64,000 nt of DNA from Candidatus Methanophagaceae archaeon (lineage in GTDB: Archaea > Halobacteriota > Syntropharchaeia > Alkanophagales > Methanospirareceae): the NCBI GenBank assembly GCA_003194435.1, contig PQXC01000007.1, forward strand, positions 1 through 64,000. The letters are read 5' to 3'. Positions 50,988-59,877 of this stretch are shown one piece after another. The position numbers and the translations under genes were made by a program. The notes under the pieces are model-generated. The model did not search any database. It was not told the origin of the DNA and saw only the letters and a program-made list of their open reading frames with translations. The stretch's first letter is position 1, and each line of letters begins with the position of its first letter.

Positions 50988-53594
50988 CTATTCTCTCAAT
51001 CTTGTCTTCAAAACCGATACCAATACCACAAGAAGAATAGCTACAAGTGCAAGCAAAGATTCAAATCCCACTGCTCTTGGTGTGGGTGTGGGTGTGGACG
51101 GCACTGGTGTCGGGGTTATGGCAGGTGCTGGCACTGGCGTAACTGTGGGTGTGGGTGCAGGTATAACAGTGGGTGTTGAGACGGGTAAAGGCGTGGTTGC
51201 ACCAGGATAATCAGTAGGGTCGCGCCAGTCCGTTCCCGCGAGTATCTCTGTTATATCTGAGTATCCATCACCATCGGTATCCCTGGGTGCACCACCACCG
51301 CCGCCACCGCCTCCTGCACTAATTATCCTCTTTTCTTCCTTCTCCTTCACTCTTATCCTCGTACTCAGGTTGTTATTGCTCTCGTTCGACTCCGCTATTT
51401 TATTAGAAGAATCGGCGAACACGCGAATGTTATGCTCTCCTGCTGCATCCGGTTTCCACGTTATATTGATAGTACGATTGGAGAGTGCTGCGACCGAGAT
51501 ATTGCTCCTGGTTTCTATGAGATGATGGTCAACGAAGAACGAGACAGCGAAATCATCTGCATCAATCCAGCCATCATTATTGATGACCGCATGGATTGTA
51601 GTACCACTTCCAACAATAGGCTCTTCTGGGATGGATGCGAGCTCAACAGGTCGCAAATCGGGCTTTCCCTCCACTGTTATTGCTATACCCGCTGCGTTAT
51701 TCGATTCATTTGATTCCCTGATGGCATTCCCGGAGTCCAGAACAACTCTGATGCTATGGTTGCCCGGTGTTGCAACCCAGCTAATGGCAGCAACGCTGGT
51801 TGAATTCGCGTTTACCGATAACGTGGTAATACCAATGATAGAACTATCATCAAAGAAAGTGACCGAGAAGTTATTTGCTCCTGCTCCTCCTGTATTATGC
51901 ACAGTTGCGTTTATCTTTACCTTTATGGACTCAGCTCCTGCTCCTGCTCCTGTCCCTGCCCCTGCTGGTATGAAGGATATATCAGAGGAATTGAGTGTGA
52001 GGTCTGGCAGTATCACGGGACCGCCACGAGTGATGATTATCCCATTCTTTATTCCATCTTCGTCACCCACGCCACCATCTATGAGTTCAATTGTCACTAA
52101 ATTATCACCATCATTATCACCCATGGGTATCTCGAACCATTTATTGGGGGAACTGAATATCCAGAATTGCGAGTTCGCAGGCAGACACAGCGGGAGTTTG
52201 ATTGTCACCGTTAGGCTATCGCCAGGCGAAAAGCCTGAGATGGTGAAGTTGAAGAGCCCATGCGGGAAGATAAGATCAGATGGTGGTGGAGATTCGCTCA
52301 TTGCCTGAACAAAGTAGCCCTTATCAATACAGAGGGATATTATCCCGGTGCCGGTGGCATTCTCAAATGTAACTTCCTTATTCTCCAGCAGATATACCCA
52401 GCCGTTCTTCTTCATGAACGGATAGTAATCATAATAGTGCGGTATCTTTGTATCACCGATGCCGTCCCCTGATATCGCATGCTTGCCTGTGCCATTGCCA
52501 TTGTCAATGCCAGTGTAATCAGACCAGTAGTTACCCTCAAGGAGAATAGGATGAGACCAGTAATTCGCATCCCATCTGTCGTCCCGGGCATTGACACCAA
52601 CACCAGTTCCACTGATAATGAAATTATTGTGATAAATCCTGTTATTCCACGATTGGCTCAGGTAGATACTGTAATTGGTGCTCATATAGATCGTATTATT
52701 CACGATATTATCTGTGTTGGTGCAAAGCAAATAGAGCCCGAGGTTGTTTGATTCAATGACATTATTCAGGAGTTCGCAATTGCTGCTGCCCCAGAGCTGG
52801 ATACCGAATTTGTTTGCACTGATTACATTATCCATAACTTCACAGTTATTGGCGATTTGCACCAGGATACCACAGGCTGTGTTCCCCGCTATGTAATTCC
52901 TGACTATTCGCGTGTAAGGGCCCGCACTCACTACGATGCCATTATTATTGCCTGTGATATAGTTGTCAGAGATGTTGGAACGGGCACCGACGATGTATAT
53001 CCCGGCGGTTCTGAACCTGTGTGCGTATATGTTAGTAGCACCTTTTATCGTAAAGCCCACTATATCCACATCATCTGCAGCAACATAGAATACATGTTCG
53101 TAATCACGTGCTGCCTGAACAATTGTACTTCCGTATCCACTCTCAGACCGGATTGTCAAATTCGCCACGTTCACAACCACATTCTCGGTATATGTACCCG
53201 GCTTAACAATAATGGTATCACCCGGAGAAGCCTTATTAATCGCATCCTGTATATCAGCAAAATCAGCGTTTCCATTACCATCACCATCACTAACATCAAC
53301 ATACCAGATCCTGCCCCCGCTTCCATTCAGTACTGCTTCTCCACCTGTTACTGAGCATGTTACATCCACAGCGCTTTCGCTTTCATTATCGCTTATCGCT
53401 TTCGCTTCATTAAAGAGATAAGGGCATGATATACTGCTGCTGTTTGCATCGGGATCGGGTATAGTAAGCCACACAGGTAAGTCATAAGTATTATTACTAT
53501 TAGCATTAGGTGCTGCGGTTGATGTCAGTACAGGTACAGAAATAAACATAAGTACAAGCAACAGCACCATTACCATACATATTTCACTCTTCAT
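50988..53594 (-). CDS. Large surface protein: beta-helix, CARDB repeats, stalk and anchor
   Basis: An 868-residue secreted protein with a signal peptide (about 5-28, VMVLLLVLMFISVPVL). Residues about 100-370 form a right-handed beta-helix of the NosD/pectate-lyase type (DAINKASPGDTIIVKPGTYT; repeated N-x-I/V...N units). A beta domain follows, then two CARDB-like adhesion modules (VKINATVHNTGGAGANNFSV; HAVINNDGWIDADDFAVSFF). A thrombospondin-3-like calcium motif (DTDGDGYSDITEI), a long Pro/Thr stalk, and a C-terminal hydrophobic helix with basic tail (VGFESLLALVAILLVVLVSV) complete it. Abundant N-glycosylation sites fit an S-layer-associated adhesin. The target is unknown. Confidence 0.88.
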   Translation of the reverse strand: MKSEICMVMVLLLVLMFISVPVLTSTAAPNANSNNTYDLPVWLTIPDPDANSSSISCPYLFNEAKAISDNESESAVDVTCSVTGGEAVLNGSGGRIWYVDVSDGDGNGNADFADIQDAINKASPGDTIIVKPGTYTENVVVNVANLTIRSESGYGSTIVQAARDYEHVFYVAADDVDIVGFTIKGATNIYAHRFRTAGIYIVGARSNISDNYITGNNNGIVVSAGPYTRIVRNYIAGNTACGILVQIANNCEVMDNVISANKFGIQLWGSSNCELLNNVIESNNLGLYLLCTNTDNIVNNTIYMSTNYSIYLSQSWNNRIYHNNFIISGTGVGVNARDDRWDANYWSHPILLEGNYWSDYTGIDNGNGTGKHAISGDGIGDTKIPHYYDYYPFMKKNGWVYLLENKEVTFENATGTGIISLCIDKGYFVQAMSESPPPSDLIFPHGLFNFTISGFSPGDSLTVTIKLPLCLPANSQFWIFSSPNKWFEIPMGDNDGDNLVTIELIDGGVGDEDGIKNGIIITRGGPVILPDLTLNSSDISFIPAGAGTGAGAGAESIKVKINATVHNTGGAGANNFSVTFFDDSSIIGITTLSVNANSTSVAAISWVATPGNHSIRVVLDSGNAIRESNESNNAAGIAITVEGKPDLRPVELASIPEEPIVGSGTTIHAVINNDGWIDADDFAVSFFVDHHLIETRSNISVAALSNRTINITWKPDAAGEHNIRVFADSSNKIAESNESNNNLSTRIRVKEKEEKRIISAGGGGGGGGAPRDTDGDGYSDITEILAGTDWRDPTDYPGATTPLPVSTPTVIPAPTPTVTPVPAPAITPTPVPSTPTPTPRAVGFESLLALVAILLVVLVSVLKTRLRE

Positions 53595-53687
53595 TGCTCT
53601 TCCTCACTTTCGCTATGATTTAATAGAATGTCGGGGATATAAAAGATATGTTTTTTATCCTGAAGAGATATATAAGAAGGCATTAAA

Positions 53688-55055
53688 ATGTTCGATATCC
53701 TGCGTTCTGGATTGAAGAAAGCATCTGAGCTGGGTGCTCGTGCGGAGATTTATGGTGAGCGTGGCGATATTCTGAGCATCGAGCTCGAGCGAGGGAAAGT
53801 GAAGAAGGTGAAGCATGTCAAAAGCACCGGTATCGGTGTACGAGTGCTGATATCAAAGAAAATAGGATTCTCATATACCACCAGATTGGGTGATGCGGAG
53901 ATAGAAGAATGTGTGGTGCATGCAGTGAAGCAGGCGCGAATATCAGAGGAGGACCCTTATTTGCGAGGGTTCCCTGGTATACAGCAGCACTACAGGAGCC
54001 CGGAGAAAACTTTCGACCCTGAAATAGTTGAGCTCCTTGCTGGCAATGTCGAAGATGCAATTGGATACAGTATGGAGATGCTGAGCGGGATGGAAGATTA
54101 TAATAGGAAGGAGCGAATAACAATAACGATGCCCGAAGGCAGCTTCGCAGCCGCGCACGACGAGACATATATCGTGAATTCCGAGGGTGTGGAAATCAGC
54201 GATACAGGCACGTATGTATCGGCGGGATTAACAGTTGTGGCAGGTGATGGTGCTGGTGAGGAGTGCTCAGGTAGCGAAGGTAAGGTGAGCAGGGTACTGA
54301 AAGACATGGATTTCCGGTGGCTTGGTAGTGAAGCTGTGAGGATTGCGGTAGAGAGTCTCGGGGGTAGTCGTGTGGAGACGAAGGAGCTACCTGTTGTACT
54401 ATCGCCACGGGCATTGCAGAGCCTTATGGGTTATACCCTGATTCCTGAATTGAGTGCAGAGCATGTACAGCGTAAAGAATCACCGTATTATGGTAAAAAG
54501 GGTACAGAAATAGCTTCTGAGAGCCTCTCTATTATTGATGATGGCACAATGCCAATGGGCGTGAACAGCAGGAGGATGGATGGAGAGGGTGTGCCTTCAC
54601 AGTCCACAACACTGGTAGAGAATGGGGTATTGAGGAATTTCATGTATGATTTTTATACCGCGTGCAAGGAAGGTGAAGGGGTAGCAAGTACAGGTAATGC
54701 AATAAGGAGCTATGATAATTTACCGGTTCCCGGGGCTACCAATTTCATTATAAATGCGAGTGACGAAGTCACAGCCTCTAAGGATGAGATACTGGCTGAT
54801 ATTCGTGAGGGGCTGTTTATACAGGATGTGATAGGTGCGCATACGGCATCACGTGCATCCGGCGATTTCTCGGTCGTTGCGCAAAACGCATGGGGCATCA
54901 AGAATGGTGAACTATCGCCCGTTAAGCAGGTAATGCTCGTGGGTAATATGCAGGACCTACTGCGAGGAGTGGAATTGCTGGCTACGGACACGAGACAGAT
55001 TTATAACGTTGTATCGCCATCCATTAAGGTCTCTAAGTTGCAGGTGGTATCATGA
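53688..55055 (+). CDS. pmbA: TldE/PmbA-family metalloprotease subunit
   Basis: A 455-residue member of the TldD/PmbA family; TldD-TldE heterodimers cleave small peptides (antibiotic maturation, CcdA breakdown). Domain order is normal: N-terminal KGTGIGVRVL-like region (KSTGIGVRVLISKKIGFSYT), middle VVLSPRALQSLMGYTL, and C-terminal STTLVENGVLRNFMYDFYTA with GDFSVVAQNAWGIKNGE. PmbA-type subunits lack the zinc HExxxH motif, as here. The tldD partner is not in the window. AGAGATATATAAGAAGG precedes the ATG. Confidence 0.9.
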   Translation: MFDILRSGLKKASELGARAEIYGERGDILSIELERGKVKKVKHVKSTGIGVRVLISKKIGFSYTTRLGDAEIEECVVHAVKQARISEEDPYLRGFPGIQQHYRSPEKTFDPEIVELLAGNVEDAIGYSMEMLSGMEDYNRKERITITMPEGSFAAAHDETYIVNSEGVEISDTGTYVSAGLTVVAGDGAGEECSGSEGKVSRVLKDMDFRWLGSEAVRIAVESLGGSRVETKELPVVLSPRALQSLMGYTLIPELSAEHVQRKESPYYGKKGTEIASESLSIIDDGTMPMGVNSRRMDGEGVPSQSTTLVENGVLRNFMYDFYTACKEGEGVASTGNAIRSYDNLPVPGATNFIINASDEVTASKDEILADIREGLFIQDVIGAHTASRASGDFSVVAQNAWGIKNGELSPVKQVMLVGNMQDLLRGVELLATDTRQIYNVVSPSIKVSKLQVVS

Positions 55056-55136
55056 GACCCTCCTTGTGTTTTAGATGTTGTAATTTAAATACTTTTGGTT
55101 TTGTAATGGTGTATAACGGATGGCGGATAAAAGAAG

Positions 55137-55343
55137 TTGCCGAAGGCAATTTGGGCGAAGTGTAGCGAAGCCTTTTATCCGCTGTTATATGACCCAACAC
55201 CAGAGGAGAAGAGGAAGATGCAGGCTCGATGCCGGGCGTACGTGAAGCAGATGACGCACTGTCGCCAGTGTCGCGCAGATGCTATCGGCAGACTGGGTAA
55301 GGATATCCAGCAGCAGTTCTTTGCACGCCATGCCCAAACTTAA
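55137..55343 (+). CDS. NifB-like C-terminal peptide
   Basis: A 68-residue frame from a TTG start, bounded upstream by an in-frame stop. It contains a helical region (LLYDPTPEEKRKMQARCRAY) and the motif MTHCRQCRADAIGRLGKD, which matches the C-terminal tail of NifB-type radical SAM proteins, where these cysteines help carry Fe-S precursor clusters. The radical SAM domain is missing, so it is either a stand-alone domain or a remnant. It overlaps the downstream iron-sulfur flavoprotein by 14 bp, which suggests translational coupling and a functional unit. Confidence 0.55.
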   Translation: MPKAIWAKCSEAFYPLLYDPTPEEKRKMQARCRAYVKQMTHCRQCRADAIGRLGKDIQQQFFARHAQT

Positions 55344-55977
55344 TCTAAAGCCTAAATCTAAACCTAAACCTAAACTCAAACTCTTTGGCATCTCCGCAAG
55401 TCCCCGTATAGCAGCAACCGATTGGATAGTCAGGACAGGTCTGGGATATGCTATGGATAACTGGAGTGCAGAGACACGATATTTCTCGGTTCATGGCAAG
55501 AAACTCAATTTCTGTATCCATTGCGATCACTGTATAAAAGAAGGCGAGTGTATCCATAACGATGCGATGAACGAGGTGTATTCAGGATTTGAGTGGGCAG
55601 ATGCAATCCTGATTGGAACACCAGTATATCAGGGTACACTAAGTGGACAGGCAAAAGTTATCATGGACCGCATGAGAGCGTTTGTAGCGAGGAAACCACA
55701 TGCACTGCGTGGCAAGCTGGGGGCAGTAGTTGCTGATGGCGGTGACCGTATAGGAGGACAAGAGCTCGCTATCAGGTCAATACATGATTTCTATCTGATA
55801 AATGAGATGATACCGGTAGGAGGAGGAGCTTTTGGCGCGAACCTCGGTGCAACCTTCTGGTCAAAGGATAAAGGTGCAGATGGGGTAAGAGCGGATGAAG
55901 AGGGTTTGAAAAGCCTTTACAGAACTATTGATAGACTCGTAGAGGTTTATCTTTTAATAAAGTTAAAGAGGCATTAA
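55330..55977 (+). CDS. Iron-sulfur flavoprotein (Isf)
   Basis: A 215-residue flavodoxin-fold protein of the NADPH-dependent FMN reductase family. The ATG at 55330 is chosen; earlier codons lie over the preceding gene. The N terminus is a Lys/Pro tract (LNLKPKSKPKPKLKL) from CCTAAA-like hexamers, followed by FGISASPRIAATDW, the compact 4Fe-4S motif CIHCDHCIKEGEC, and AILIGTPVYQGTLSGQAKVI for FMN binding. Isf proteins of methanogens and Archaeoglobus take electrons from ferredoxin and can reduce oxygen or peroxide. It lies 5 bp upstream of afpA, its known electron-transfer partner type. Confidence 0.88.
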   Translation: MPKLNLKPKSKPKPKLKLFGISASPRIAATDWIVRTGLGYAMDNWSAETRYFSVHGKKLNFCIHCDHCIKEGECIHNDAMNEVYSGFEWADAILIGTPVYQGTLSGQAKVIMDRMRAFVARKPHALRGKLGAVVADGGDRIGGQELAIRSIHDFYLINEMIPVGGGAFGANLGATFWSKDKGADGVRADEEGLKSLYRTIDRLVEVYLLIKLKRH

Positions 55978-55982
55978 TAGCG

Positions 55983-56537
55983 ATGGAGAAGGATACGAAT
56001 ACGAATACCATGATCGCATGGTGCATAACAGGTTCCGGTGACCGTATAGAGGAATGTGTGGATTTCATGAAGGAACTGAGGAGGAAATACAATCTCGATG
56101 TTCATGTTTATATCTCTAAGGAGGGTGCAACGGTATTGAAGTTCTACAAGCTCTTTAAAGCGGTAAAAGACGAGTTCTCACGGGTGAGCGTAGAAAAAGG
56201 ACCAAATGCACCTTTCTTAGCAGGACGAATACAGCTTGGCAGGTATGATTTCGTCCTGATTGCACCCGCTACTGCGAATACCGTAGCAAAAATCGCTCAT
56301 GGCATCGCAGACACGCTCGTCACCAACGCCGCGGCACAAGCGATGAAGGTGGATGTGCCTGTTTATATCTTCCCGGTGGACCAGAAGGAGGGGGTGATAA
56401 TAACAAAATTACCCGATGGACGCAGCCTCAAGTTGAGGATACGGAAGGAAGATGTGGCGAATGTGGATAAGCTACGGCGAATGCGTGGTATTACAGTTCT
56501 TAGTGAAGTGCAGGAGATAGAAGAAGTGTTGAAATAA
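55983..56537 (+). CDS. afpA: Archaeoflavoprotein AfpA
   Basis: A 184-residue FMN flavoprotein of the Dfp/HFCD group (TIGR02699-like). Motifs: AWCITGSGDRIEECVDFMKE, HVYISKEGATVLKFY, and the flavin-binding VLIAPATANTVAKIAHGIAD with TNAAAQAMKVDVPVYIFP. In Archaeoglobus AfpA relays electrons from ferredoxin to Isf, and the adjacent isf gene supports that role here. The N terminus has a short TNTNT tract. A 23-bp piece of this gene (56434-56456) is repeated exactly at 58282-58304, beyond the ATPase-TOPRIM pair. Confidence 0.87.
   Translation: MEKDTNTNTMIAWCITGSGDRIEECVDFMKELRRKYNLDVHVYISKEGATVLKFYKLFKAVKDEFSRVSVEKGPNAPFLAGRIQLGRYDFVLIAPATANTVAKIAHGIADTLVTNAAAQAMKVDVPVYIFPVDQKEGVIITKLPDGRSLKLRIRKEDVANVDKLRRMRGITVLSEVQEIEEVLK
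56434..56456 (+). repeat. 23-bp direct repeat, left copy
   Basis: The 23 bases starting TGAGGATACGGAAGG, inside afpA, occur without mismatch at 58282-58304 in the same orientation. The interval contains the end of afpA and the whole ATPase-TOPRIM pair. Confidence 0.8.
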
Positions 56538-56600
56538 GTCGTTATCCAATTTTTGCCAAACTCCCACAATTTTATATGTTCCTACATACAAACAACAATC

Positions 56601-57604
56601 ATGATAACGAAACTGAGTATAAAGAATTTCCGGGGAATAGGAGAAGGAGAGCTGGAATTAGCTCCACTGACAATCCTCTTAGGAGGCAATAATTCCGGGA
56701 AGTCAACAATTCTTGAAGCTCTATTCTTAGCTCCTAATCCTTTTCGTAGCGTTCCTTATGTGATTGGCGGCTATAAGTCAGCAGTAGGAGTCATCCACGC
56801 AATGCATGAAACCCTCAACAGTCAGGGCTATGCATTCTTGCTCTATAATTATACGGCAAATCAGGCTGAAATTGAATGTAAGGTAGATGGAGAGGACTAT
56901 GTGCTTCTATTCGATAAAAAAGACTCGGATATCTCTGTGTACACAAAAAAGCGAGGAGAAGAGGATTATATTGGCGGGATGGATATGTTGTCTATGTCTT
57001 TTACTAGAGGGAAGAACCAAAAACGCTCATAGATAATACGCTCTTAATAAGCTCGAAATTGGTAAAGAGCGGTTATCAATACTTAGAGAGAAATTGGGCT
57101 TCTATTATAAATTTGGGAATCTGCAAAAAAGTTGCTGAGGACGTTTCCGGGCTTGTTTATGACAATTACAGGGATATAACAATCGAACCTTTCCTTGGTG
57201 GTAAGCTGGCAATTTATGGATTCTTAAAAGATGGGCGGAGGATACGACTTGGTGACCTTGGTGAAGGCGTCCAGAATTACATAATTGCGCGGATTCTTTA
57301 CGAATTAGAGAACCCGAAGGTCTTACTCTGGGATGACATCGAGGCGCATCTCAATCCGAGGATGCTGCTGAATATTGCTGGATGGTTTTTTGATATAGTT
57401 GAAGATGATAATCAAGTCATAATTACGACGCATAGTTTGGAGGCTGTGAGAACAATAGCGGGTATAAACGAAGAAAAAGCGGTGATTTATCTTACCTCGC
57501 TGGAAAAGGGCGCTCTAAAAACTAAGAAGCTCACGTTAAAGGAGATAGAGGAGTTTAGCGAAGCTGGAATTGATGTAAGGGTTGCAGAGCCATTATTACT
57601 ATGA
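56601..57604 (+). pseudogene. AAA-type (OLD/AAA_15-like) ATPase with a frameshift
   Basis: The ATG at 56601 starts MITKLSIKNFRGIGEGELEL with Walker A LLGGNNSGKSTILEAL, the signature of SMC-like/OLD AAA_15 ATPases. The frame shifts near 57010 (after SFTRG); the next frame continues EEPKTLIDNTLLISSKLVKS and then carries RLGDLGEGVQNYIIARILYE (signature-like), KVLLWDDIEAHLNPRMLLNI (Walker B) and QVIITTHSLEAVRTI (H-loop). The combined length, about 334 residues, is normal, so a one-base indel is the only visible lesion. The stop overlaps the next gene as ATGA. ATPases of this kind with a TOPRIM partner act in defence (PARIS, OLD, Gabija types). Confidence 0.75.
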
Positions 57605-58284
57605 AACTCTATCCGTTAGAACCGAGCAGCAGATTAGCGACGAATATTGCCCGAATATCGAAGAAGACCAGGATGGATGTTCTTATTAAAGGCGTGAATA
57701 TAGCCGATTTAGATTGTCTTGTGGTCATCGGTGATGGAACTCCAGATGATATTGCTTTCAGCATAATTGCTTTTCATTTAAATGGAAATGGCCGGGATAG
57801 TCAAACCTGAAAAGGAGAAAAGGTATGCTTGTATTGATTTAATCCTAACATACCTGAAGGGAAACATTCGAAAAATCCTGATTTTAATGGATGAAGAAGA
57901 TGCCCCATTAGATAGGATTTATGAAAAGATCCAACGGGGCGTGGAAAAGCTTGCAACTGGTGAAGTAGAGTGAGAATTTACACAGGTAAATATGGTGGCA
58001 AGGATTTTGTGTTGATACTCGTTATAAACGGTCTTGACGATATCCGCACTGGCAAGCACAACATAGAAGACCATTTACTGAAAGCTGCCGACGAAATGCT
58101 TTCAATAGATATTGGGGATTTTGAGAATTCCAAAGCGGCTTGGAAATCCATCAACCATAATCTACAGTTAGAAATTTTTAATGCATTAAAGAATAATAGA
58201 GAAATGGTGAAGAGAGTATTTCCGCAGCAGGTTCAAGGCTGTGGGTATTTGATAGGAGCCCATCCAAAAATTGGTAATAGATGA
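57601..58284 (+). pseudogene. TOPRIM-like (DUF3226-like) partner, frameshifted
   Basis: Three frames in series look like one protein of about 220 residues. The first (57601-57810) has DVLIKGVNIADLDCLVVIGD and GTPDDIAFSIIAFHL, the expected N-terminal TOPRIM strand-helix region. The second (57782-57973) has IRKILILMDEEDAPLDRIYE, placed like the TOPRIM DxD motif followed by the family's helix. The third (57970-58284) has VLILVINGLDDIRTGKHNIEDHLLKAADEM cut into parts by the frame change, like the G-x-x-E-x-x-L region of DUF3226. It is translationally coupled to the ATPase. Shifts lie near 57775 and 57972. The assignment is from motif layout only. Confidence 0.55.
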
Positions 58285-58304
58285 GGATACGGAAGGAAGA
58301 TGTG
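58282..58304 (+). repeat. 23-bp direct repeat, right copy
   Basis: Exact copy of the afpA-internal 23-mer at 56434-56456. It ends one base before the point where the IS1634-type transposase fragment loses homology to its family (58306), so it marks a rearrangement junction. Confidence 0.8.
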
Positions 58305-58305
58305 A

Positions 58306-58552
58306 ATCCTCTGCTTTCAACCCTTCCCTTATCAATATCTCCACCGGTTTCGTCCCCATGAACTCAGGGAATAGATACAGTGTGCGGTCCCCAAATCCAA
58401 GAGCATTAAGGACCATGGCAACAACTGCCTCGCCACAGGTCACTTTCTGGCGTGAATCCACACCAACGATCCCATTGATTTCGTCTGCCAAGCCGATTTC
58501 TTGCACACCATGGCTACTATGCCAAGGTGGTCAAGGCTTTTTACTGCTATAA
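58306..58552 (-). pseudogene. IS1634-type transposase N-terminal fragment
   Basis: About 80 residues of the DUF4277 region found at the start of IS1634-family transposases: LDHLGIVAMV in one frame, then EIGLADEINGIVGVDSRQKV, TCGEAVVAMVLNALGFGD and LYLFPEFMGTKPVEILIREG, ending after LKAED. A frameshift separates the first segment from the rest. The catalytic domain is absent. The break coincides with the right copy of the 23-bp repeat. Confidence 0.75.
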
Positions 58553-58692
58553 TCGAGTAGGGTGAGTAGATTCACTGGCATAGGTATCCATATGAAATAA
58601 CGCTTATTTAAAATTATGTATAGAGCACTATAAAATAAAATTCTGAGGTAATTTATATCAAGATGTGCGGAATATAGTTACCGGCACTATCT

Positions 58693-59605
58693 TTATTCTA
58701 ACTCCGTCTGCCTCTTTCTACTCGTACTCAAAAAGCTACCCCTTAAATTGCTAACACGTTTTATCAGAAAAGAGAGTTCTAAATAGTTCAAAGCATTCCT
58801 TATTGTCTTCTTATGCCGTCCCAAATCGCGTGAAAGAGACTCAATATTCAAAATAATGCCTGGATTTTTGAATAAGCTGTCTGCCAAAATTTTGATGATT
58901 TCAAAATCCTCTATCCTGAAAGTCTCCGGTATATCCCGGTAAATTATTCGCTCTGCGATGAGTTCTCTTACATATTCCCGCGCTTTATTCTCTACCATAT
59001 CTATGGTTTCTGGAAAGCCCTTGTACATAAACTCTCCGAGCCTTATCTCAAGCTTTCGCTTGTATATCTCGAATTCTGCCTGCTCAGGTATTTTCTTACC
59101 CCGGAATTTAAGAAATTCCTTAAAGCTTAACGGAGGGAGATAGTGAAATCTTGCCCGCCCCGCTAAGCTTTCCCTGCTCCTCCGCATTAAATTTAGCGAA
59201 GATCAGCTTTACTCTTGGATTCAAGTCGTATAGAACTTTAACCTTATTTTCCCAGTCTTCTAACTTGTGTATCTCATCGAAGAAAAGAAAAACATGCTTC
59301 TCCCTTATTTTATCGTGTAATATCTTCGCTTCATACTCGGTAATTATCCTGTTCAGGTCTTTTCTCTCGATATCAAAGGAGTAGTAAAAAATCCGCCTCG
59401 TATCTATTCCGTTATTCAGCAGATAAGCGATAAGCTGGTGCATGAGCACCGTTTTTCCTACTCTTCTCAAACCAATAATTATCTCGATAAATCGCGCTTC
59501 TAAGCTTTCCTTAAGCGTTGTAAAAAGGTCGCGCTTCTTCATTGACGCAGTATCCCTATCTATTGCTCCGGTTTCCCACCACGGGTTAAAATCAACGATT
59601 TCCAT
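58693..59605 (-). pseudogene. AAA_14/DUF4143 ATPase, frameshifted and truncated
   Basis: The first frame (59120-59605) begins MEIVDFNPWWETGAI and has Walker A IGLRRVGKTVLMHQL and Walker B HVFLFFDEIHKLEDWENKVK, the AAA_14 pattern of prokaryotic membrane- or DNA-linked P-loop proteins. A single shift near 59185 leads to a second frame with MRRSRESLAGRARFHYLPPL and SFKEFLKFRGK, then a helical region and the beginning of a DUF4143 domain (SLSRDLGRHKKTIRNALNYL). It ends about 60-80 residues short of typical relatives. Many copies of such genes exist in archaea and are often decayed. No function can be given. Confidence 0.7.
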
Positions 59606-59790
59606 AATTATATGAAATATATGAGATATGATAGTGTCCTAATATTTAACTTTTTAGGATACTACTATGCCCTTATAATTAAAATCATAATCATTATTCG
59701 CTCGTGGAGTATGAGGTTCGTGCATAACCCTTCCCTATGATGGGAGGCTGAGAGAAGAGATTTGTAAAATATAAGGATAAATCTGTAAAT
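59606..59790. other. AT-rich spacer, no gene seen
   Basis: An AT-rich stretch between the broken AAA_14 gene and the ABC importer. No open frame of note. A few TATA-like blocks lie near 59640-59700. Confidence 0.4.
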
Positions 59791-59877
59791 CTGTACATAT
59801 TCACAGAACTGTACAAAGAGAAGACCAAAGAGCAGTTTTATAAGTTGGTGTTTATCCTAAGATAGATTAGTTAAACC
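59791..59877 (+). promoter_or_regulatory. Conserved 87-bp leader of binding-protein gene 1
   Basis: These 87 bp upstream of the first binding-protein start are conserved at 60941-61027 before the second (CTGTACATATTCAC at the left, AAAGAGCAGT and TTATAA in the middle, CCTAAGATAGATTAGTTAAACC at the right split over the start). The duplication therefore carried its own promoter and 5' leader. TTATAA at about 59838 could be the TATA box. No Shine-Dalgarno is visible. Confidence 0.6.
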
